From positions 189,596,448 to 189,660,447 of the forward strand of contig OY720632.1 in assembly GCA_963169105.1 (NCBI GenBank): a stretch of 64,000 nucleotides of DNA. The letters are read 5' to 3'. This stretch comes from Ceriagrion tenellum (lineage: Eukaryota; Arthropoda; Insecta; Odonata; Coenagrionidae). A program made the position numbers and the translations under genes. Shown one piece after another: positions 23,339-37,888 of the stretch. The notes under the pieces are model-generated. The model saw only the letters and a list, made by a program, of their open reading frames with translations. It ran no database searches and was not told the DNA's origin. Each line of letters starts with the position of its first letter. Position 1 is the first letter of the stretch.

Positions 23339-26300
23339 CTGTTTTTTCTGTGCTATTTAATAAGAAAACTATGTTTCAGACTCTGAACGAAAGAATGCTA
23401 AAGCAAGTGCATTGACTTTTTCCCAGTCCACCTCCGTTCCCATGATCCTATTTCCACTGCATATCCACGTCTGATCGAAGAAGGGTAATGCGTTAAGAAA
23501 ATTTAATTGGTTCCATCAGTCAACGAAATACTTGCTTTCTGTTAAATGCACATTTCATTTAGAAACATGGAATATGTATTTCACTCTAAATTGCGGAATT
23601 AATAAATTTGGAAGAGTAGATTTTGTACAAAAAGTGCCGGGAAATTGAGTGAGTGGTTGCCAAAGTCGATCTCATAAGCTTCGGGACACAATTTTTCAAC
23701 ATTAAATTGTAAATAAATTTTATCTTCTCTCGGGACTTGTTGATATAATTTTTAGGCATTACTCTTCTTAAACTTTTTGAATCTTGAACATAAAATAACT
23801 GTTTTATTAATTTCGATGCCTGGTATTTAATGTTATACCTACGTGTATTTTCCCTTTCTATTTCCCTATACCTATCCCTAATCTATCACACCAGACGACA
23901 TTGTCCGTAATGGAGGATGAAATTGCACCAAATTTAAAAACATTCTTCGCCGAAGACCACATTTTCATTTAAATTACCTGTTTAATTCAAAGCACGAATT
24001 TCGGGAGCTGCGTAGGAAGTTATTTGAGCTAAAATATTCAGACTAAGTGCCAGAAGTCGTAAATATATCATACCGGAAATGTTTTTGCCCACATTTATTG
24101 CAAATGAGGAGTTTTTTTTAGAAAATGAGATGCTGATATCCTGTCATCATAGATTCCTCGAGAGCATTGGAATCTAACAATAATAATTATAAATTAAAGA
24201 GCATCGTTTGAACAAAACTCCCGTCATTGTTTTGGTGAGGATAATGAGTGGTTTTGCATTTTAGTTAATTTTAACTAGAGTATTAAACTTTAATTAGAGA
24301 CACTTGAAGGTTTAGATATGTTATATGGACGTGTGAAATGACCACTCTTTCCCTTTGATGAAAAAAATTGAATCAAAATGGCTCGGTTTCGATGATTGTC
24401 AGAGGTCATTGAAGACGATGAGTCGAGATGTTCATCTGCGTCAAATATTGTGCGTAGCGTCTAGAGTGACGAAGCACTCACGGAAATACAGCGTGGAGTC
24501 GCAAACTAAGTTATGGTCCACACATACAAATCCTTAAATAAAGGAGGATGTGTGTTTTGACAGTCTACTTCATACACCACATGTCAATTACCTGAAAGGT
24601 TAAGCGTGACTACTTGATAATATACCGAAACTTATATGAAACTTCCGTGATACATTATCGTGTATAGTAATGGAGAGAAGACGTAGTACACGGTAGTGTA
24701 TTAGAGAAGAAAAATCAATCTTATAAAATAAATGCTGATTGAATAGAAAAATATCAATTGAAAACGATATGTATTTGTGTGACTGAGTTACCCCATAGCC
24801 AATGCCACATTCCACATAGTAAGACTGGCATTTTAAATTCCAATTACTACTAAAGTACACACTCAAATGTGAGCTCGAAATTCATAGTTGTTTGAGATCT
24901 AAAGTAGCACAAATTTTTCGGAACAACTCCAACCGGATTAGCGGGTTTTCCAACCCGCTAGACTTTATCCATTATCTCCGAATATATATCATCTTACCTT
25001 TTACTTGCAGTAAAAAGATTGCAGTCCTATCTCCTACCAAAAATAAACAGTATGTCCCATTTTTTATCCATATATAATAATTTTAATGAATTCGAAGGAG
25101 TTTGGATGTGCAGATCATACAAAAAGGAATGTAACGGGATATTTGGTTTATCTTGTTTGGAGTCGGAAGGTAATTCTGCCTCGTTTCAGAACTCTCAATC
25201 CAAACTCAGGCTAAAACCTTACGAGGAGGTATAAAAAATGGTTAACGGAGGGAGTTATTTTCTGAGATAAGGCGCAAAAATATCTATGTTCCTGATTGCT
25301 CCGTGCTACTCCAGACTCCAGGTCATGAACTATAGTGATGTTCAACATGTTTTTCAGGAGTGTCCTGCAGCTCCAGAGATTTTAAAATGTCAAAATCTGA
25401 CAGGTCATTTCAAAATGTTATTTAAATTCCAAAAATTCAATGTTTATATATTTGCGGTGCTAGAAACGAACTTAGGCACATCCCATCCGATAGTGCCAAA
25501 GTTAAAACCTGAGTGTCTCGAATTACAGCTTAAGAAATTGATTGTGATAGGCTATTTAATTGTTCGTTGTCTAACTTCGGACTTTTAAAAATGATTTCTG
25601 TAATCCTCTTTGCAACGATTTCTGTATGATCTTTGCAGGACAAAGTAACTTTCGAACGGGAGGCAGTGTAACATCTTAACTCAATCTCCATCATTTCATA
25701 AATTCTCTTAATCTCCCGTAAACAAATCCCTCATAACCAACCACCCACAATAAACATTGAAAAAACTATGAAAATAACAAATTTTTCATACCTAGCAATA
25801 AGAATACAAGAGAAATAATAACAAAAAGCCAAAAATAAAATGCCGAAACATCAAACGTTCGTATAGTAATTCGAAACTATTTTTTTCTCCTTACCAGTGA
25901 TTAGTTGAAAATATTTTGGCTAAAATTTTTCAATTTCTCGAGATATTGATTTATGATTTACCACCCGTTCCCTTTTATTATCTATATTTCAACTTCAGCT
26001 CTGTTTACTAAAGTTGCTTGGATTACTTTACTCTTTTTATATCAATATAGAACAATTGAAGTCCTTCACCAGCGGACATGTTTTAAAAGAATTTCCCAAA
26101 ATCTTCAACAAGTGATTGAGTGATCATAATTACCACGCCCTTCCGAAAGGAACGATTTCTTCTGAAAACGGCCAAGCGGGAGTTTTGCGCCCAAAGACAT
26201 TTGCGTCTCTTGTTTCCAACTTCTACTCGCAGCCTGCGTCGAAGGTCGTTGAAATATATGGAAACGTAATTTTCGCACGAGAGTACATGTTTGTTTGTGA

Positions 26301-26340
26301 GCGTTGGTGTGCGCGCACGGTTCTTTTTCCGTCCGGCTAA
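23339..26340. other. No confident feature
   Basis: About 3 kb of AT-rich sequence. Several open frames of 60-100 codons (24600-24866, 25286-25588) show no recognisable family and no supporting signals. Confidence 0.4.
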
Positions 26341-26422
26341 TTACGAAGTTTTATGGGGACGTCGAACGGCATTGGCGGAGAGAATGCAAAAGCAGATGAC
26401 GGCTATATACAGAGGAAGGGAC

Positions 26423-26456
26423 GGGGGGGGAGGGAGGGAGGGGGAGGGAGTTGGGG
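26423..26456 (+). other. G-rich tract with G-quadruplex potential
   Basis: It has seven runs of three or more G separated by single A or short spacers (GGGGGGGG-A-GGG-A-GGG-A-GGGGG...GGGG). This satisfies the usual G4 pattern. It lies about 300 bp upstream of the candidate promoter at 26690-26920. Confidence 0.7.
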
Positions 26457-26689
26457 AAATTGTTGCTTCCGAATGGAAGTAAAGGGTGTGGCTTTTCGTT
26501 TTTGGGATGGATTTGAAGGGCAGGGCAGGAGGAGGATGGGGTGACTCCCTTTCCACCCCCTCATTCACCCCCTCTTCACCCCACCCCACCCCCTCTTTCA
26601 ACCCCCAAGAGAGACTGCTCCTCTAACTCTGTGTTTCTCGAGCCCAAAGTTTGGAATCTGCGCGGATGAGGACTTTGACTGAATGTAAT

Positions 26690-26920
26690 ATTAGATCCCC
26701 CCGATGAAAGCCACTCCCACTCCGTCGCGCGGTTCGGCGTCTTAAAAGGCTCCGCTCCAGTCTAGAGCGCGCGGCTCGCCATCTTGGAGAAAACTCGCAC
26801 GTGCACCACCGAAGCCGCACTTCGAGAACTCCGCACCTGAGCGCGACTGCTCTTCCGCCTCCTTCCTGCTGGGACCCACCACGCACCAACTTCCCGAGGT
26901 CTGAGTCCATTGTAAGGGAA
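26690..26920 (+). promoter_or_regulatory. Candidate CpG-rich promoter and first exon
   Basis: A GC/CpG-rich block carries a TATA-like CTTAAAAGGC (26741-26750), an initiator-like CCAGTCT (about 26758-26764), a YY1-like GCCATCTTGGA (about 26777-26787) and, further on, a donor-like TTGTAAGG with GT at 26912. The order resembles a promoter followed by an untranslated first exon. However, the TATA-to-initiator spacing (about 17 bp) is too short for a standard pair, and no downstream coding exon was found. Confidence 0.3.
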
Positions 26921-27869
26921 CCTGTTTTGCACTTGCTGTCTGCTCTCTCTTACGAGACCTTTTGATTACAGAAGAAACGCCCCGGGGCGGAGTGTGGCGA
27001 CTGGATCACGAAAGGTTATATGGCAATCTGGAATCTTAAATATACTATTGGATTCAAAGGGCGGGGGGGGGGGGTTCGGTCTGGATACCAAACCGAAATG
27101 GAAAACATACATACCTACCCATAGCGCCGTTCCCATTCGAGGTAGAGAAAGTCGAAGTAAATACCAAATGCAATCAGTCCAAAAAGCCCTTTCCCTTTTA
27201 ATAGTTTCCTCTATAATGACCCAATCTCACAAATCCCGCCATATTCCCTTACACTAATGCACTGCGTCATGCACTCTCTTCTATTCTAAAGACTTCTGAT
27301 AGTCCTCCTCTTTATGAGTCTCTTCTGCCTCATTCACTCATGATTTTCGCGGTCTACCGCATCCTCTCATACCATTCCCTCTGCCACATCCTGTTCCGTT
27401 ATTGTATATTCCGCCATCTCTCGGCGCGGAAAAAATCAATGAAACACTCCTTTTATACGTACTCCTTACAACTTGGTTCACCCAACACAAATTCTTTCAT
27501 CCCCATCTCATTCATCTTAGCCCTATGGAACCTACGTTTTCCACAAATATTTCTCAGGCACCCCATTCCCACTGCTTTCTGAGTAATCTCACGCTTATAC
27601 TGACGTAATCAAGTTCTACTGCTGTATCATAATGTCGGGAGAAGAAAACTTTGGTAAATTGCATGTATTTCTTCCCTAGAGAAACACTCGTTCCTGGATA
27701 CTAACTACGACTCTCCTACCGACATTAGCGCATCTCATAATCTCTTCAACTATCCATCCGTATTTAACCAACATTCGACCAACATACACAAAATTGTCCA
27801 CCTGTTCCAATATTTCATCATTTACCCTCATTCTACAATAATTCTCATCACTCTCTCAATCAATAACGG
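26921..27869. other. No confident feature; poly-G run
   Basis: This stretch holds a 12-G run at 27063-27074. The rest is mixed-composition DNA with no recognised gene up to the start of LINE copy A3. Confidence 0.4.
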
Positions 27870-30210
27870 GAAACGATAAAGAAGAACATTTTACATTTTC
27901 ACCACAAAACAAAAGAAATATACATATTAGTTCATTTTACAGACACCGGATTCCAAAATATACGTTTTGTACAAATTAGAATCTCAATTACATTTACCTC
28001 GAGAGATAACAAATACGTGATTTCAATCATCGGCGTAGATTTCAACCTCCCGCTAATAAATTGGAAAACATGTTGCCTTGAATCAAGTTCAAGAAAGCGT
28101 GATATGAACAAGGCCTTACTTTTACACTTTCACACCACTCTCTTACTCATTTAGCTTATGAACGTACGAGAGGAAATTAAATATTAGACATTTTAGCTGT
28201 TAGTCATCCTACAATGATTAACCACGTCGATATCCTGGAAGGCATAAGTGATCATAAAGTATTTTACGACTTTGAAAACAACTGTAGAGTCCACCGTAAA
28301 ACCTAAGCGCAAAGTCCATTTATTTTAAAAGTGTGATTACAAACAAATTGGAGAGACCTCAGAAGCTTCATTCACGACATACGTAGCCACAATAAAACAC
28401 AAGAGCACCAAAATATCTGGAGATATTTTTTGGAAATACTACGTAAAGGAATCGATGAATATATTCCATTTAAATTCAAACAGGAGAGTCAAAAACCTCG
28501 TTGGTTTAATAACGAAGTGAGGCGGGAACTCAGGAGACATCTATATAAAAATTCTATTAAGTCAGGTAACAAAACAATAGAACTTGCGGAATGAGAGGAA
28601 TTCACGTTGTTTGCGTTCAAAAACGATAAAATAATGCGTAATACTCTACGAAACTTCAATAAAAAATCATTGGTGAATTACTAGATGATACCACCAAGTC
28701 AATCTGGTCTTACACTAGAGAGCTCCAGGGCGAATCTTCGACTGTAGAGTCTTTATTGGACACATACGGCCAAGTGGTCAACATCAGCATCAACAAAGCC
28801 AACCTATTAAACCGCTACTTCGAAAGTGAATTCACAAAGATGACCCAATACACAATTTAGACATTCTTGACTTTAACGAGCCGATAGTTTACATAAAAAT
28901 TCAACGTGATGGGATAACTAAACAACTGCGTTCGATTAAAAGTAACAAGTCCCCTGGTCCAGATGGAATACCTGCACGCGAGCTCTAGGAGTTAGCGCCA
29001 CAGATTGCACCAATCTTAGAAATTATACAAATTAGTAAACCATTATCATAACGGTGCTCAGAGACTGGAAAATAGCCAACGTCACTCCGATATTTAAAAA
29101 ATGAAATAGAAATGACCCAGGAAATTACCAGCCTTAATAGTAAACATCACTTTTATGCATGATTCTCGAACACTTTGCCGTTCGAGTACTATGACATTCC
29201 TGGATATTCGTTACTTCTAACATGGTAGTCAGCACGGCTTCCGTCAGGGCAGGTCCTGCGAAACACAGCTTGCGCTCTTCCTTCATGATATCCTAAAATC
29301 AGGTGAATCGAAAAAGCAAGTCGACACGATATTCCTTGATTTCATGAAGGCATTTGACAAGGTTTCTCACAAAAAACTCAAATATATAATTCATCCATGC
29401 GGAGTTAATAAAGAAATAGTAAACTGAATAAAGGAATTTCTGATTGACCGAAAACAAAAAGTAGTTTTTGATGGTTTTTTGCTCTGATATGGTCGAAGTC
29501 ACATCCGGTGTTCCTCATGGTGGTCTGCCCTCTTTCATTAATTATTTATATTATTTACCTAAATTCTCGAGTAGCGGTAAATTACGGTTATTTGCAGACG
29601 ATGTGAAAGTCATCACAGCAATGCCATACCTACACTGTGGGTGGAGTAAACATAAAATCTTCAGATAAAGTAAAATATATAGGAATTACCTGAACTTCTG
29701 ATATTTCGTGGGGAACACACATACAAAATATATGCGGCATAGCTTTATAGAAACTAGGTTTTTTACAAATAAAATACAAAGAAAAGCAGCATGCTTCGCT
29801 AAAAGCTGCTACGAGCGAATATGTAGTGTTTCACAACTTATAGAAGCAATACGGTGGAAGCCCCTAGATACTCGGAGGCTGCACGCTAGGCTTAGTTTGC
29901 TTGAGAAATTCAGAAAATATCTGTTTAAGAGCGACTCAGAGAATATTATCATAACGACTCACTACATCTCAAGGTGTGACAGAAGCGATAAAATAAGAGA
30001 GATGCATTGCCGAATAGATAGGTAAAAAAACTCGTTCTTTCCAAGCACAATAAGCGACCACAAAAATATTCGATCTCCACTAAATACAATCCCATAATAC
30101 ACGTCACTCTCTCGCCTCTCAAAACCTTATATCTGATATCTTTACTCGTCTGACGTTCTAACATCCCCCACCACACGCCAATGTGGCGGTTTTTAGGGTA
30201 GTATGTAGAT
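27870..30210 (+). mobile_element. LINE family A, long but shattered copy A3
   Basis: A nearly ORF2-length family A copy. Endonuclease pieces come first (KLESQLHLPRE near 27970, then GVDFNLP in place of the usual GGDFNLP). The linker, RT palm (FLDFMKAFDKVSHKKL near 29330, SGVP-G) and C-terminus (TRRLHARLSLLEKF, SRCDRSDKIREMHC) follow. Stops and frameshifts occur throughout and the largest intact frame is about 105 codons. The RT catalytic box region reads LRLFADDVKVI near 29580, so the double Asp survives. The tail has decayed to TATGTAGATTAAGATGTAA. The 5' boundary is approximate. Confidence 0.85.
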
Positions 30211-30595
30211 TAAGATGTAAGTATCCTGCTTTATTTCTCCCCTAAATACCCGAAATATGAAAATGCTTTCGCCTCTGGTTTGAAACTATATTATGCTCAG
30301 CTCTGAATTAAACAACAGAGAGACAACTTTACGAGATCCATCGCCTGAGTAAATAATGAGATCCCATGTTACATGGTATGAACGTGGCATTCATTTACCA
30401 AAAAAAAAGTTAACTTCAATCATCTAACCCTACGTATTTCTCATTGCACAAATTTTGAAGAATGGTCAACCACTGTAACCCAGATATAGGACAATTTGCG
30501 GGCTAAAGGAAGGAAGAATCAAGCGGAAATAAAGTCCTCGAGCAGGCTAAGTTTCCATGGATTTATTGTTGACCACATGTGCTTATCCAATTTGA
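30211..30595. other. No recognisable feature
   Basis: Spacer between LINE copy A3 and dispersed repeat D1. Confidence 0.4.
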
Positions 30596-30870
30596 GATAG
30601 ATGGAGAGGGCATGACGTCATCAACTGTAGCCTCATGACCGAAATGTCAACAGCATTGCTTTGTTCTGTCCATTTCTTGCTTCTCCTTTGGAAGATCACG
30701 GCCGAACGAAGGCATTAGCGGATATAAAGATAGAATATCAACCTTCACTTGAACATTTGACGCATGTAGCTCTTAAAACACATATATTAGTTACTTATAA
30801 ATATGGATTCAATTCGATTTTACTCTGGATTTACGCTCGGAATAAGGGTTCTTATTAACATAAATAAATG
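30596..30870 (+). repeat. Dispersed repeat D1, copy 1
   Basis: An unclassified repeat of about 270 bp, found again at 35660-35930 and 43190-43460 in the same orientation. Shared words are GGCATGACGTCATCAACTG, ACCGAAAT, TTGCTT, CATTAGCGGA-ATAAA, TTGAA-ATTT and TTACTCTGG. It starts with a palindromic ATGACGTCAT. It has no coding capacity, inverted ends or poly-A tail. Confidence 0.7.
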
Positions 30871-33800
30871 AAAAAATTAATGAAGAGTCCTTTCTAAAAA
30901 GTAAAGTAAATTTATTTTGATTTGAAGCGTGTCATCAATGGAAACCATCGTAAGACTGCGAAAATAGTGGGTCTGCCCATAGACATAGAGGTACATCGTG
31001 GGGGGAAAGAAATATGGCGGACCGGCCACGCAGATGTATAGTTTCAAGCATTAGCCGCCATTGAAAGTGCCCTCTTAATCCACCTTAATGATTGAGATTC
31101 ATTTTTAAGAACCTGATTGATGCTCTTCTAATTAACTTCCATTTATCAATTGCATTAATAACTCTTGAGTATTATGAAAAAATACTGCACATCTTATTAA
31201 AAATATTTACGAATCTCTTTTTATGAAGTAAAAAGCTATAACAGTATGCGCTAAGCTTTGTGCTTAGTTGCAGTTGAGATATAATGCTTATTGAAAAGTT
31301 GCGGGTACACACTTCCCGTAAACTTCCGACTCCACCGAATTCTCTGTGAAAAATGTTCACCGGGACCAACCGAGTGCTAGCCTCTTCAGAATTTGTGCAG
31401 TTGATTCCACATCACACGACGTTCTTCCGGAGAAAATCTAACCATCAATCGAAAGGAGAAGAAAGCGCAACAGTCCTTAAGAATTAAGGATCCGGTTTTT
31501 TATGATTGAGGTATCGAAAGTTTTGGAAATTACATGCGAAAATGCCTGAACAACCTTTAAGCGCATTCTCTGCCATGGTTATTCCAGAGAACACTGTCAT
31601 CGTACTGTACCACGCTTACTCGGACCGAACTCTTTCGTACTCGACAACCAGATAATCTGTTCCCGCGATAACTTGTACCCAGAAAATTCGTACCTTACTT
31701 ATTCATGACTGTAACTTTTAGTAAACGATCATTTTATACCCGAGAGTTGGGTCAAAGGATCAGAACCGAAAGAAGAGGATTATAAGAGACTCTCGAAGAT
31801 CATATTACACAGAATTTTACAATTTGTATTATATCGAAATCCAACCTATCGTTTAGTTTTCAGTCACTAGCAAATTCCTAAATTCCTTCCTGATTTTATT
31901 CAAATTAAACTATTATACGCATAGCTTTTTATTACCATTATTACGTTGAGTGTGAAAAAGCGGCCTCCTTTTTTCGAGATCATGGACCGATGCAGCGTGT
32001 ATGTTACCTCAATACTAGGAAACGACGCAAGTGGTCTAGATTTCCTGCCCAAACTTTGTATTTTACATCTTTTCAAGTATTCCCATAAAATAGCAAGATA
32101 TTAGCCTAATTGATTTTTATTAATATTTTTGGGACTCAATTACCTCCGAAACAACTCACTCTGCGAAAAATTGGAAACCAAGATTTCCAAAGTCTAAACT
32201 TGAATATTGCCGTAAACAGGGGTTTTAGTCGGTATGTGGAGTGGAGCTGGTTTAAACACAAAAATTTCCAATCTGGATGAAATTGTCAGACTATCGGACG
32301 AGAGTGGTAGACGAAAGCGGTTGTTCCATGTACTATTCACTTGTTGACATTTTCAGACAATGCTTAAAATACGATTCCGAGTTTTATATCCATATGGTTA
32401 TATTGACTTAGTCTTCTGTGTTATCGGGACACTCACTGTATTACCTAATCACGTGGTGAAAGTAGTAAAAATCCAACTATTTTAGAGCTTGTAGAGATGG
32501 GATTTCGAAATGTCAAACGTGGGATAATTATTTGACAGATTAATTTGTTTCAGTAAAAATTTCACTGAAAAGGGAAAAAATTGAGTACAGTTGGGATTAA
32601 AAACCTCTGAAAATGTTTCGGCTTCACACCGGGCTACGGTATAATTTTGTAAAAGTCATAATACGGGGATTGCCACAATTTTTAGAATAAAGTTTAGCAT
32701 TTACTTGGGAAATGAAATATGCCAAATAGAAACATTATTTTCTCGCTAAAAACCAAGTGAATTCAATTGAAGGTGTTTATGTTTAAATTTGCATAAAATT
32801 TTTAAAGATTTTAACTCTCAAACTCGTAATAGATTCTTGAATCAAACAGTAACTAGTTTGTTTGGTTATTGATTTCGCGCATAAAAGCAAAGTACAAATA
32901 AGAGCCATAAAAACTGTACTTTAATTGTCAATATGTCTTTTTTCTTCCGCATTGGTTGTTGCTCCTACATGTTCAACTTAAAAAAACCTGTAATCATTAA
33001 AATTTAAATTGAAGTCCATGAGCAAGAAATGAGTGCTCAAATTGTACTTTAAAATCAAATATCGAATTTTGGTCGAGATATCCTTAAAATTGGAATATTT
33101 ACTTGAATTTCGGTTGGAAATTTAAAATAAAATAAAAAACATAACCACGGTTTATTCCTTATGTGTTTGAGAAGGAGTAATAGTTTCTTTTGTTAAAAAT
33201 GGGAGAACTAATTGATTAATGTGGTGAGGCATATTGTAGCGCTGAAAAAATCATAAGAATTACCTAGAAGGCTGATCGTGGGTTCATGGATAGAATATTT
33301 TTTTTCTACCCAGTCTACCATTGTGTTACAAAATAGAATGGACGAACGACAGATATGTAACGAGATGCGTACAAATGATCCACAATTCTCTTCCTCTTCT
33401 TCGAAATCTAGAATAATTGATTTAGGAGTGATTTTCGATATATCATTGTGCATCGTTATAAAAAATATCATTATCATCAGTAAGAGATGTAGCTCGTGCG
33501 ATGGTATTATAAGCGTCATGTATGTTCGGAGCAATGGTATGGAAGCAACTACACCAAGACAGGGTGCAGTACATCCTTCGGCCAGTATAACAAGTTGCGT
33601 CTTTAAACATCATTCCATATTGCTGTAGTTTTTTATCATAGACTATGTGTGATTTATTTTTGTGAAAAATTCTGTTCTTTAAGGAATAAAACAAGTTTCC
33701 GCACATGGGTCAAGTCATTTTTTAACACTGTTTCTGAAAATTTGTTCAATAGCCCACTGTCTAAGTATGAAAAAATAATAGCCGGGGTCCTACATTGTGT

Positions 33801-35659
33801 TCGCGGTGAATTATGAGATAAAGAATTGGTATTTCAAGCGCTGGTTGTTTACTCCAGAAGTACCAGACTTTGCGGTCTGCCTATTAGTCAATTTGATCCC
33901 TTGGAAATAATTTGTTTTCTAAAAGAAATATGACGTTTTCAATTGATATAATATGTAAACTGTTTCTAAAACCTGTTATTGATATTGTGAATGCTTTTTC
34001 TTGAATGAATGTTTATATCAACTCACTATAATTAGCTATTAGAACATGAAGTTGAGGCGCATGAGGATTTGGATCAGGGACTTCTGCCTCGGATCCGAGT
34101 GCTCGCACAAAGTCTGGCTCTGTCGGCGATTCATCCTTGAGTACTCAGGTTCATCTGTTGAACTGTCTATAGTATTTCAGCGAAAGAGAACAAAACCCCA
34201 TTCTAAGAAATACTCGAATGAAACAGGGGAGAGAGAGCCTGAGGTGAAAATGACCCCTCCTTTATTAAAAGTAAAAAATTATGTGCTTATAAAACTAGTA
34301 AATCTGCAATGAGAATCTTTTTTTTACAATAAATAAATAACTAAATTTACAAACAAAAGCATATATAATATTTCTACAGAAGTAAAAGTCAAGAAATATG
34401 CTAGAGCTGGGACGATCAGTCAGAAGTAATGAATTATCAAAAGGTACAAGGGGTCAAAATGACCACTCCGCTATTTCTAGTGTTAAATAACAACAGGTCC
34501 TAGATATGCAAAGTCAGTGGCATCTTTTGCGCATTGTTCAAAGTGCTAGCACAACTAGGTATGATAAATAATTGGCGTAATACAGTAAAAAAGGGGGAGA
34601 TTAAGCTCTTCCCCGACAAAATATTCGTGAACTATATAAATTCCAAAGCAATGCTGTACTTATTCGATGCTCCGGCCAGATTTTTCATGATATTTGTGGT
34701 CTGAAATACGATGAAACTTGGTTAAATTTGAATTAGTTACTTCATCCTATACAACACCATTGAACCAATGTTCCAACCAATAATTCGATTTTAATTGCAT
34801 AGTTTTTGGTAACTTGATGGAGGCGCTCCTTCGACGCAAATGGTGACGCACGAACGATTTTTATTTGCATTAGAAATTAAAGGACATGTTCTACTGAATT
34901 CTACCTAAAAAATATAAACACGTCAAACTACAGTCAAAAAGCTACCTTCATCAAAGTTATTTAATGATACCTAACTTTCTGCTCCGCATGTCGCTTCGCC
35001 TTAGATTATCCTGTGACATATACTTCTGCTCACTCACATCAACGTGACTTGTTGCATGTACCCAAGGATAAATTAGTTGCTGACCGAACCAAGTGGCATT
35101 CCGAAAAATTGCTGTGCCTATGTTGATACGGTTAACGATTCCGTCTTTGGGTGGAAGTTGACCTCATTGCAACTTAAAGAGTGAATCATAATAAAATATA
35201 GTAAATCCTCTGTAGATTTTTTAATCTGTTTAATGTAGACCGACCGAGGTTTCGCTGACTCATATCCATACTAAAGGCATATGTTGTCGAAACAATCATC
35301 GTTTTGAATTTTAAATTTTGAATTACCAGTGAGAAACCAGTGTTTTCTCAGCTGAAGACCTCCGCAGCTGACTGGATTGCTCTGGTTGGAGGCCTTCCAT
35401 ATTCCGTCGTGGTGGTTCATCTTTCAGAGGATGATGTTTCGCGAGCATTGTAGGGCAGATCTCTTGATCTGATGAAGTCAGATTAGGTGGTCATCTGAAG
35501 GGGCGTTCTGAAATGGAAGCTAAAAGACATCGCCAAAAAGGAGAACCAGCACGGAAAAAGTTCGCCATCTAGAAGACTGTTAATTTGACAAAAGACTGCA
35601 ATCACTTCAAAATTTTTGAATTAATATGCTGAATATCTTAATTGTGGAATTCATTGAGT
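30871..35659. other. Long AT-rich stretch, no confident feature
   Basis: About 4.8 kb with no recognised gene or repeat. Overlapping open frames at 33208-33706 on both strands, and 34046-34312 (+), were examined but match no family I can name. Confidence 0.4.
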
Positions 35660-35930
35660 AAGATAGAGAAGGCATGACGCCATCAAACTGTACTCTGACA
35701 ACCGAAATATACGCCATTTTGCTTCCTTTGTTCTTTCTTTGCTTGCCTTTGGATAGTGCGTTTGAGTGGGTGCACTTATGGGCGAAAAGCAAGATTATTT
35801 CTACCTTCAGTTGAAAATTTGAGGTAACCTACTCAAGAAGCATATTTTAGTCACATTATGTTATGAATTCTATTACTACTGAGTTCTACTTAAGATATTA
35901 ATGGCGATAAGTAAGTGAGTGGGATTTCCT
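35660..35930 (+). repeat. Dispersed repeat D1, copy 2
   Basis: Matches D1 copy 1: GAAGGCATGACGCCATCAAA, ACCGAAATAT, TTGCTTCC, TTCTTTGCTTGCCTTTGG and TTGAAAATTTGAGG in the same order and spacing. It is more diverged than copies 1 and 3 in the CATTAGCGG segment. Confidence 0.65.
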
Positions 35931-37888
35931 AACATCAAAATAATTTTATCCTCTCAATAAGAAGAAACAATGGATTCCAAATGCTCACAAGAATTCTAAT
36001 AACATAAAAGATGCAATTTTAGACATCAAATAAAAATTGTCATTTCTATTCGAGGAAACCATTCTATTAGTTTCCTCGAATATAAGTGATAATTGATTTT
36101 ATCTGAAATTTCCGACTTTTATCATAAATCGGTGCAGTAATTGAGCCTCTGAGGAAATTTAACGGTCTTGAAATAGTTCGTATTGATGGATTTGAGAAAG
36201 GACTCTTCATTTATGGCCGATAAAACTCCTGTCGAGAAAACTTGTATGTTTATCCCTAATAACTTCTAGATAGACCCAAGTGCATGATAATTTTGCTCAC
36301 TTCAATGAGATATATATAATAATGAACGGTTTTGCACTTATACGGCAGTCAAACATTTTTTTATGGTTTTGATTTCCCGTGGAGGAGGAAAAATTTTACG
36401 AATAATTCGCAACTCCTTTAAGCAAAAACTTCATCTTTTTTGACAAGAATTTTTCCTGTGACATTTTAGTATTTCTTATTCATTTCAATGATATCCAGAA
36501 TGCCTTTAGAAGGTCGGATCGGATGTACAAAAAATGAAATCCGGACCACTCTTTCGAATTTCCTTGATCTGACGCCCTCAGTCACCCGCCTCTGTCACCA
36601 GAATGCTCCGCCTGGCTAAGTCGGCATCATTTTTCCAGCCTTCACCTCCGCGGCCTTCAACACGCCATATTATGCAATCCCCCCGCGCCATATGGCTCTT
36701 GGGCACTCCTCCCGATTCGTCATCGCTAGCCTCGAATCCCACGCACTCCTTCGACTAGAGTGTCGCCCCTGAAGAGGGAAATTTTCCTTCGATTTTCCTC
36801 TACAAATCATATGCAAATGGCGTGCTCGCCCGTCCATACCCGTGCCTTATCAAATACGAATAAGTTTTTTCTCGCTTTTCAAAGGTTCTTATGAGAAAAA
36901 AATTCTCCGTGACAGAGCCTTGGTAATTAAATGTTTAACGTCACGAATAGAAAGCAGTTAATTATTTACTTTTCATTCTTGTTGGAATTTGAATTTGATT
37001 CTTGAGCAAATTATAATCATGTTTATCGCGACATTTTTCTTATGTTGCATATATTTACATGACTTAGTATAACTTAAACAATTCTCTACGGAATGATACG
37101 TCATGTCTCATGGTTGAAATTGGCTATTTAGTGTTCATGGGATCACTAATGACATCGGCGTCATCTTCGTAGCCCGGGGTAATTTCTTTCGTTTGTGCCT
37201 TATTTCCTCTGACCTCTGGACTCATTTTTCTTTTGTCGCTGTATTCTTTTCGGCCATTTTTTTAAATTCTATGTTACGACTTAGAAGAAGGTAGTCATCA
37301 CAGTTCCATGAATCTGGGGAAAATGAACAAAAAATTCCGATTTTTTTACGTGTAATTCCCGTCCTTGTTGGTCCGCATTCTCAGCGATGAACTAATGATT
37401 CCCCCACCAGTCTTCGATTGGTACTTCCTGCGAGTTCTGTTTTCAAAGACCTTTACACTTTCCCCGTGGATGATATTGACGATAATCTCTTTGGTGTGGC
37501 AGTGAGTTAGGCTTTCCATCGCTGAGTGTTTGGTTTTTTTCCTGAGGAAGGTGAACAAATCGCTCATCGAAATGTCACACATAGAAAGCCCAACTCGGTG
37601 CCACATCGAGAAGATTTCATCAAAAGCTATTTTATTGGGTCCGTCATCAGATCCGCCATTTTTGGATCACAATCGGTATTTTTCGCCATGGGATTTCGTT
37701 TGCGCAAGCCATTTTAGTCCTTTAGAAGTCATCGTAGCACTTTGAAAGTAAAAGTTTATCATGTCAGTATCTTCGTATCCTATTCAAACTTGACGTAATA
37801 AACGTATCAACTCTTTATTTAGCGCTAAAAACTTCAGCCTTTTATAGTCAATGGTTGGCGAATTCACTTTGTGGAAATTACGATTCAT
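35931..37888. other. No confident feature
   Basis: AT-rich DNA with a more GC-balanced patch at 36540-36850. No exon or promoter evidence. Confidence 0.4.

Noticed and set aside
33208..33706. Overlapping open frames of about 90-116 codons on both strands
   Set aside because: I could not match either to a transposase, RT or host family; overlapping both-strand frames suggest chance.
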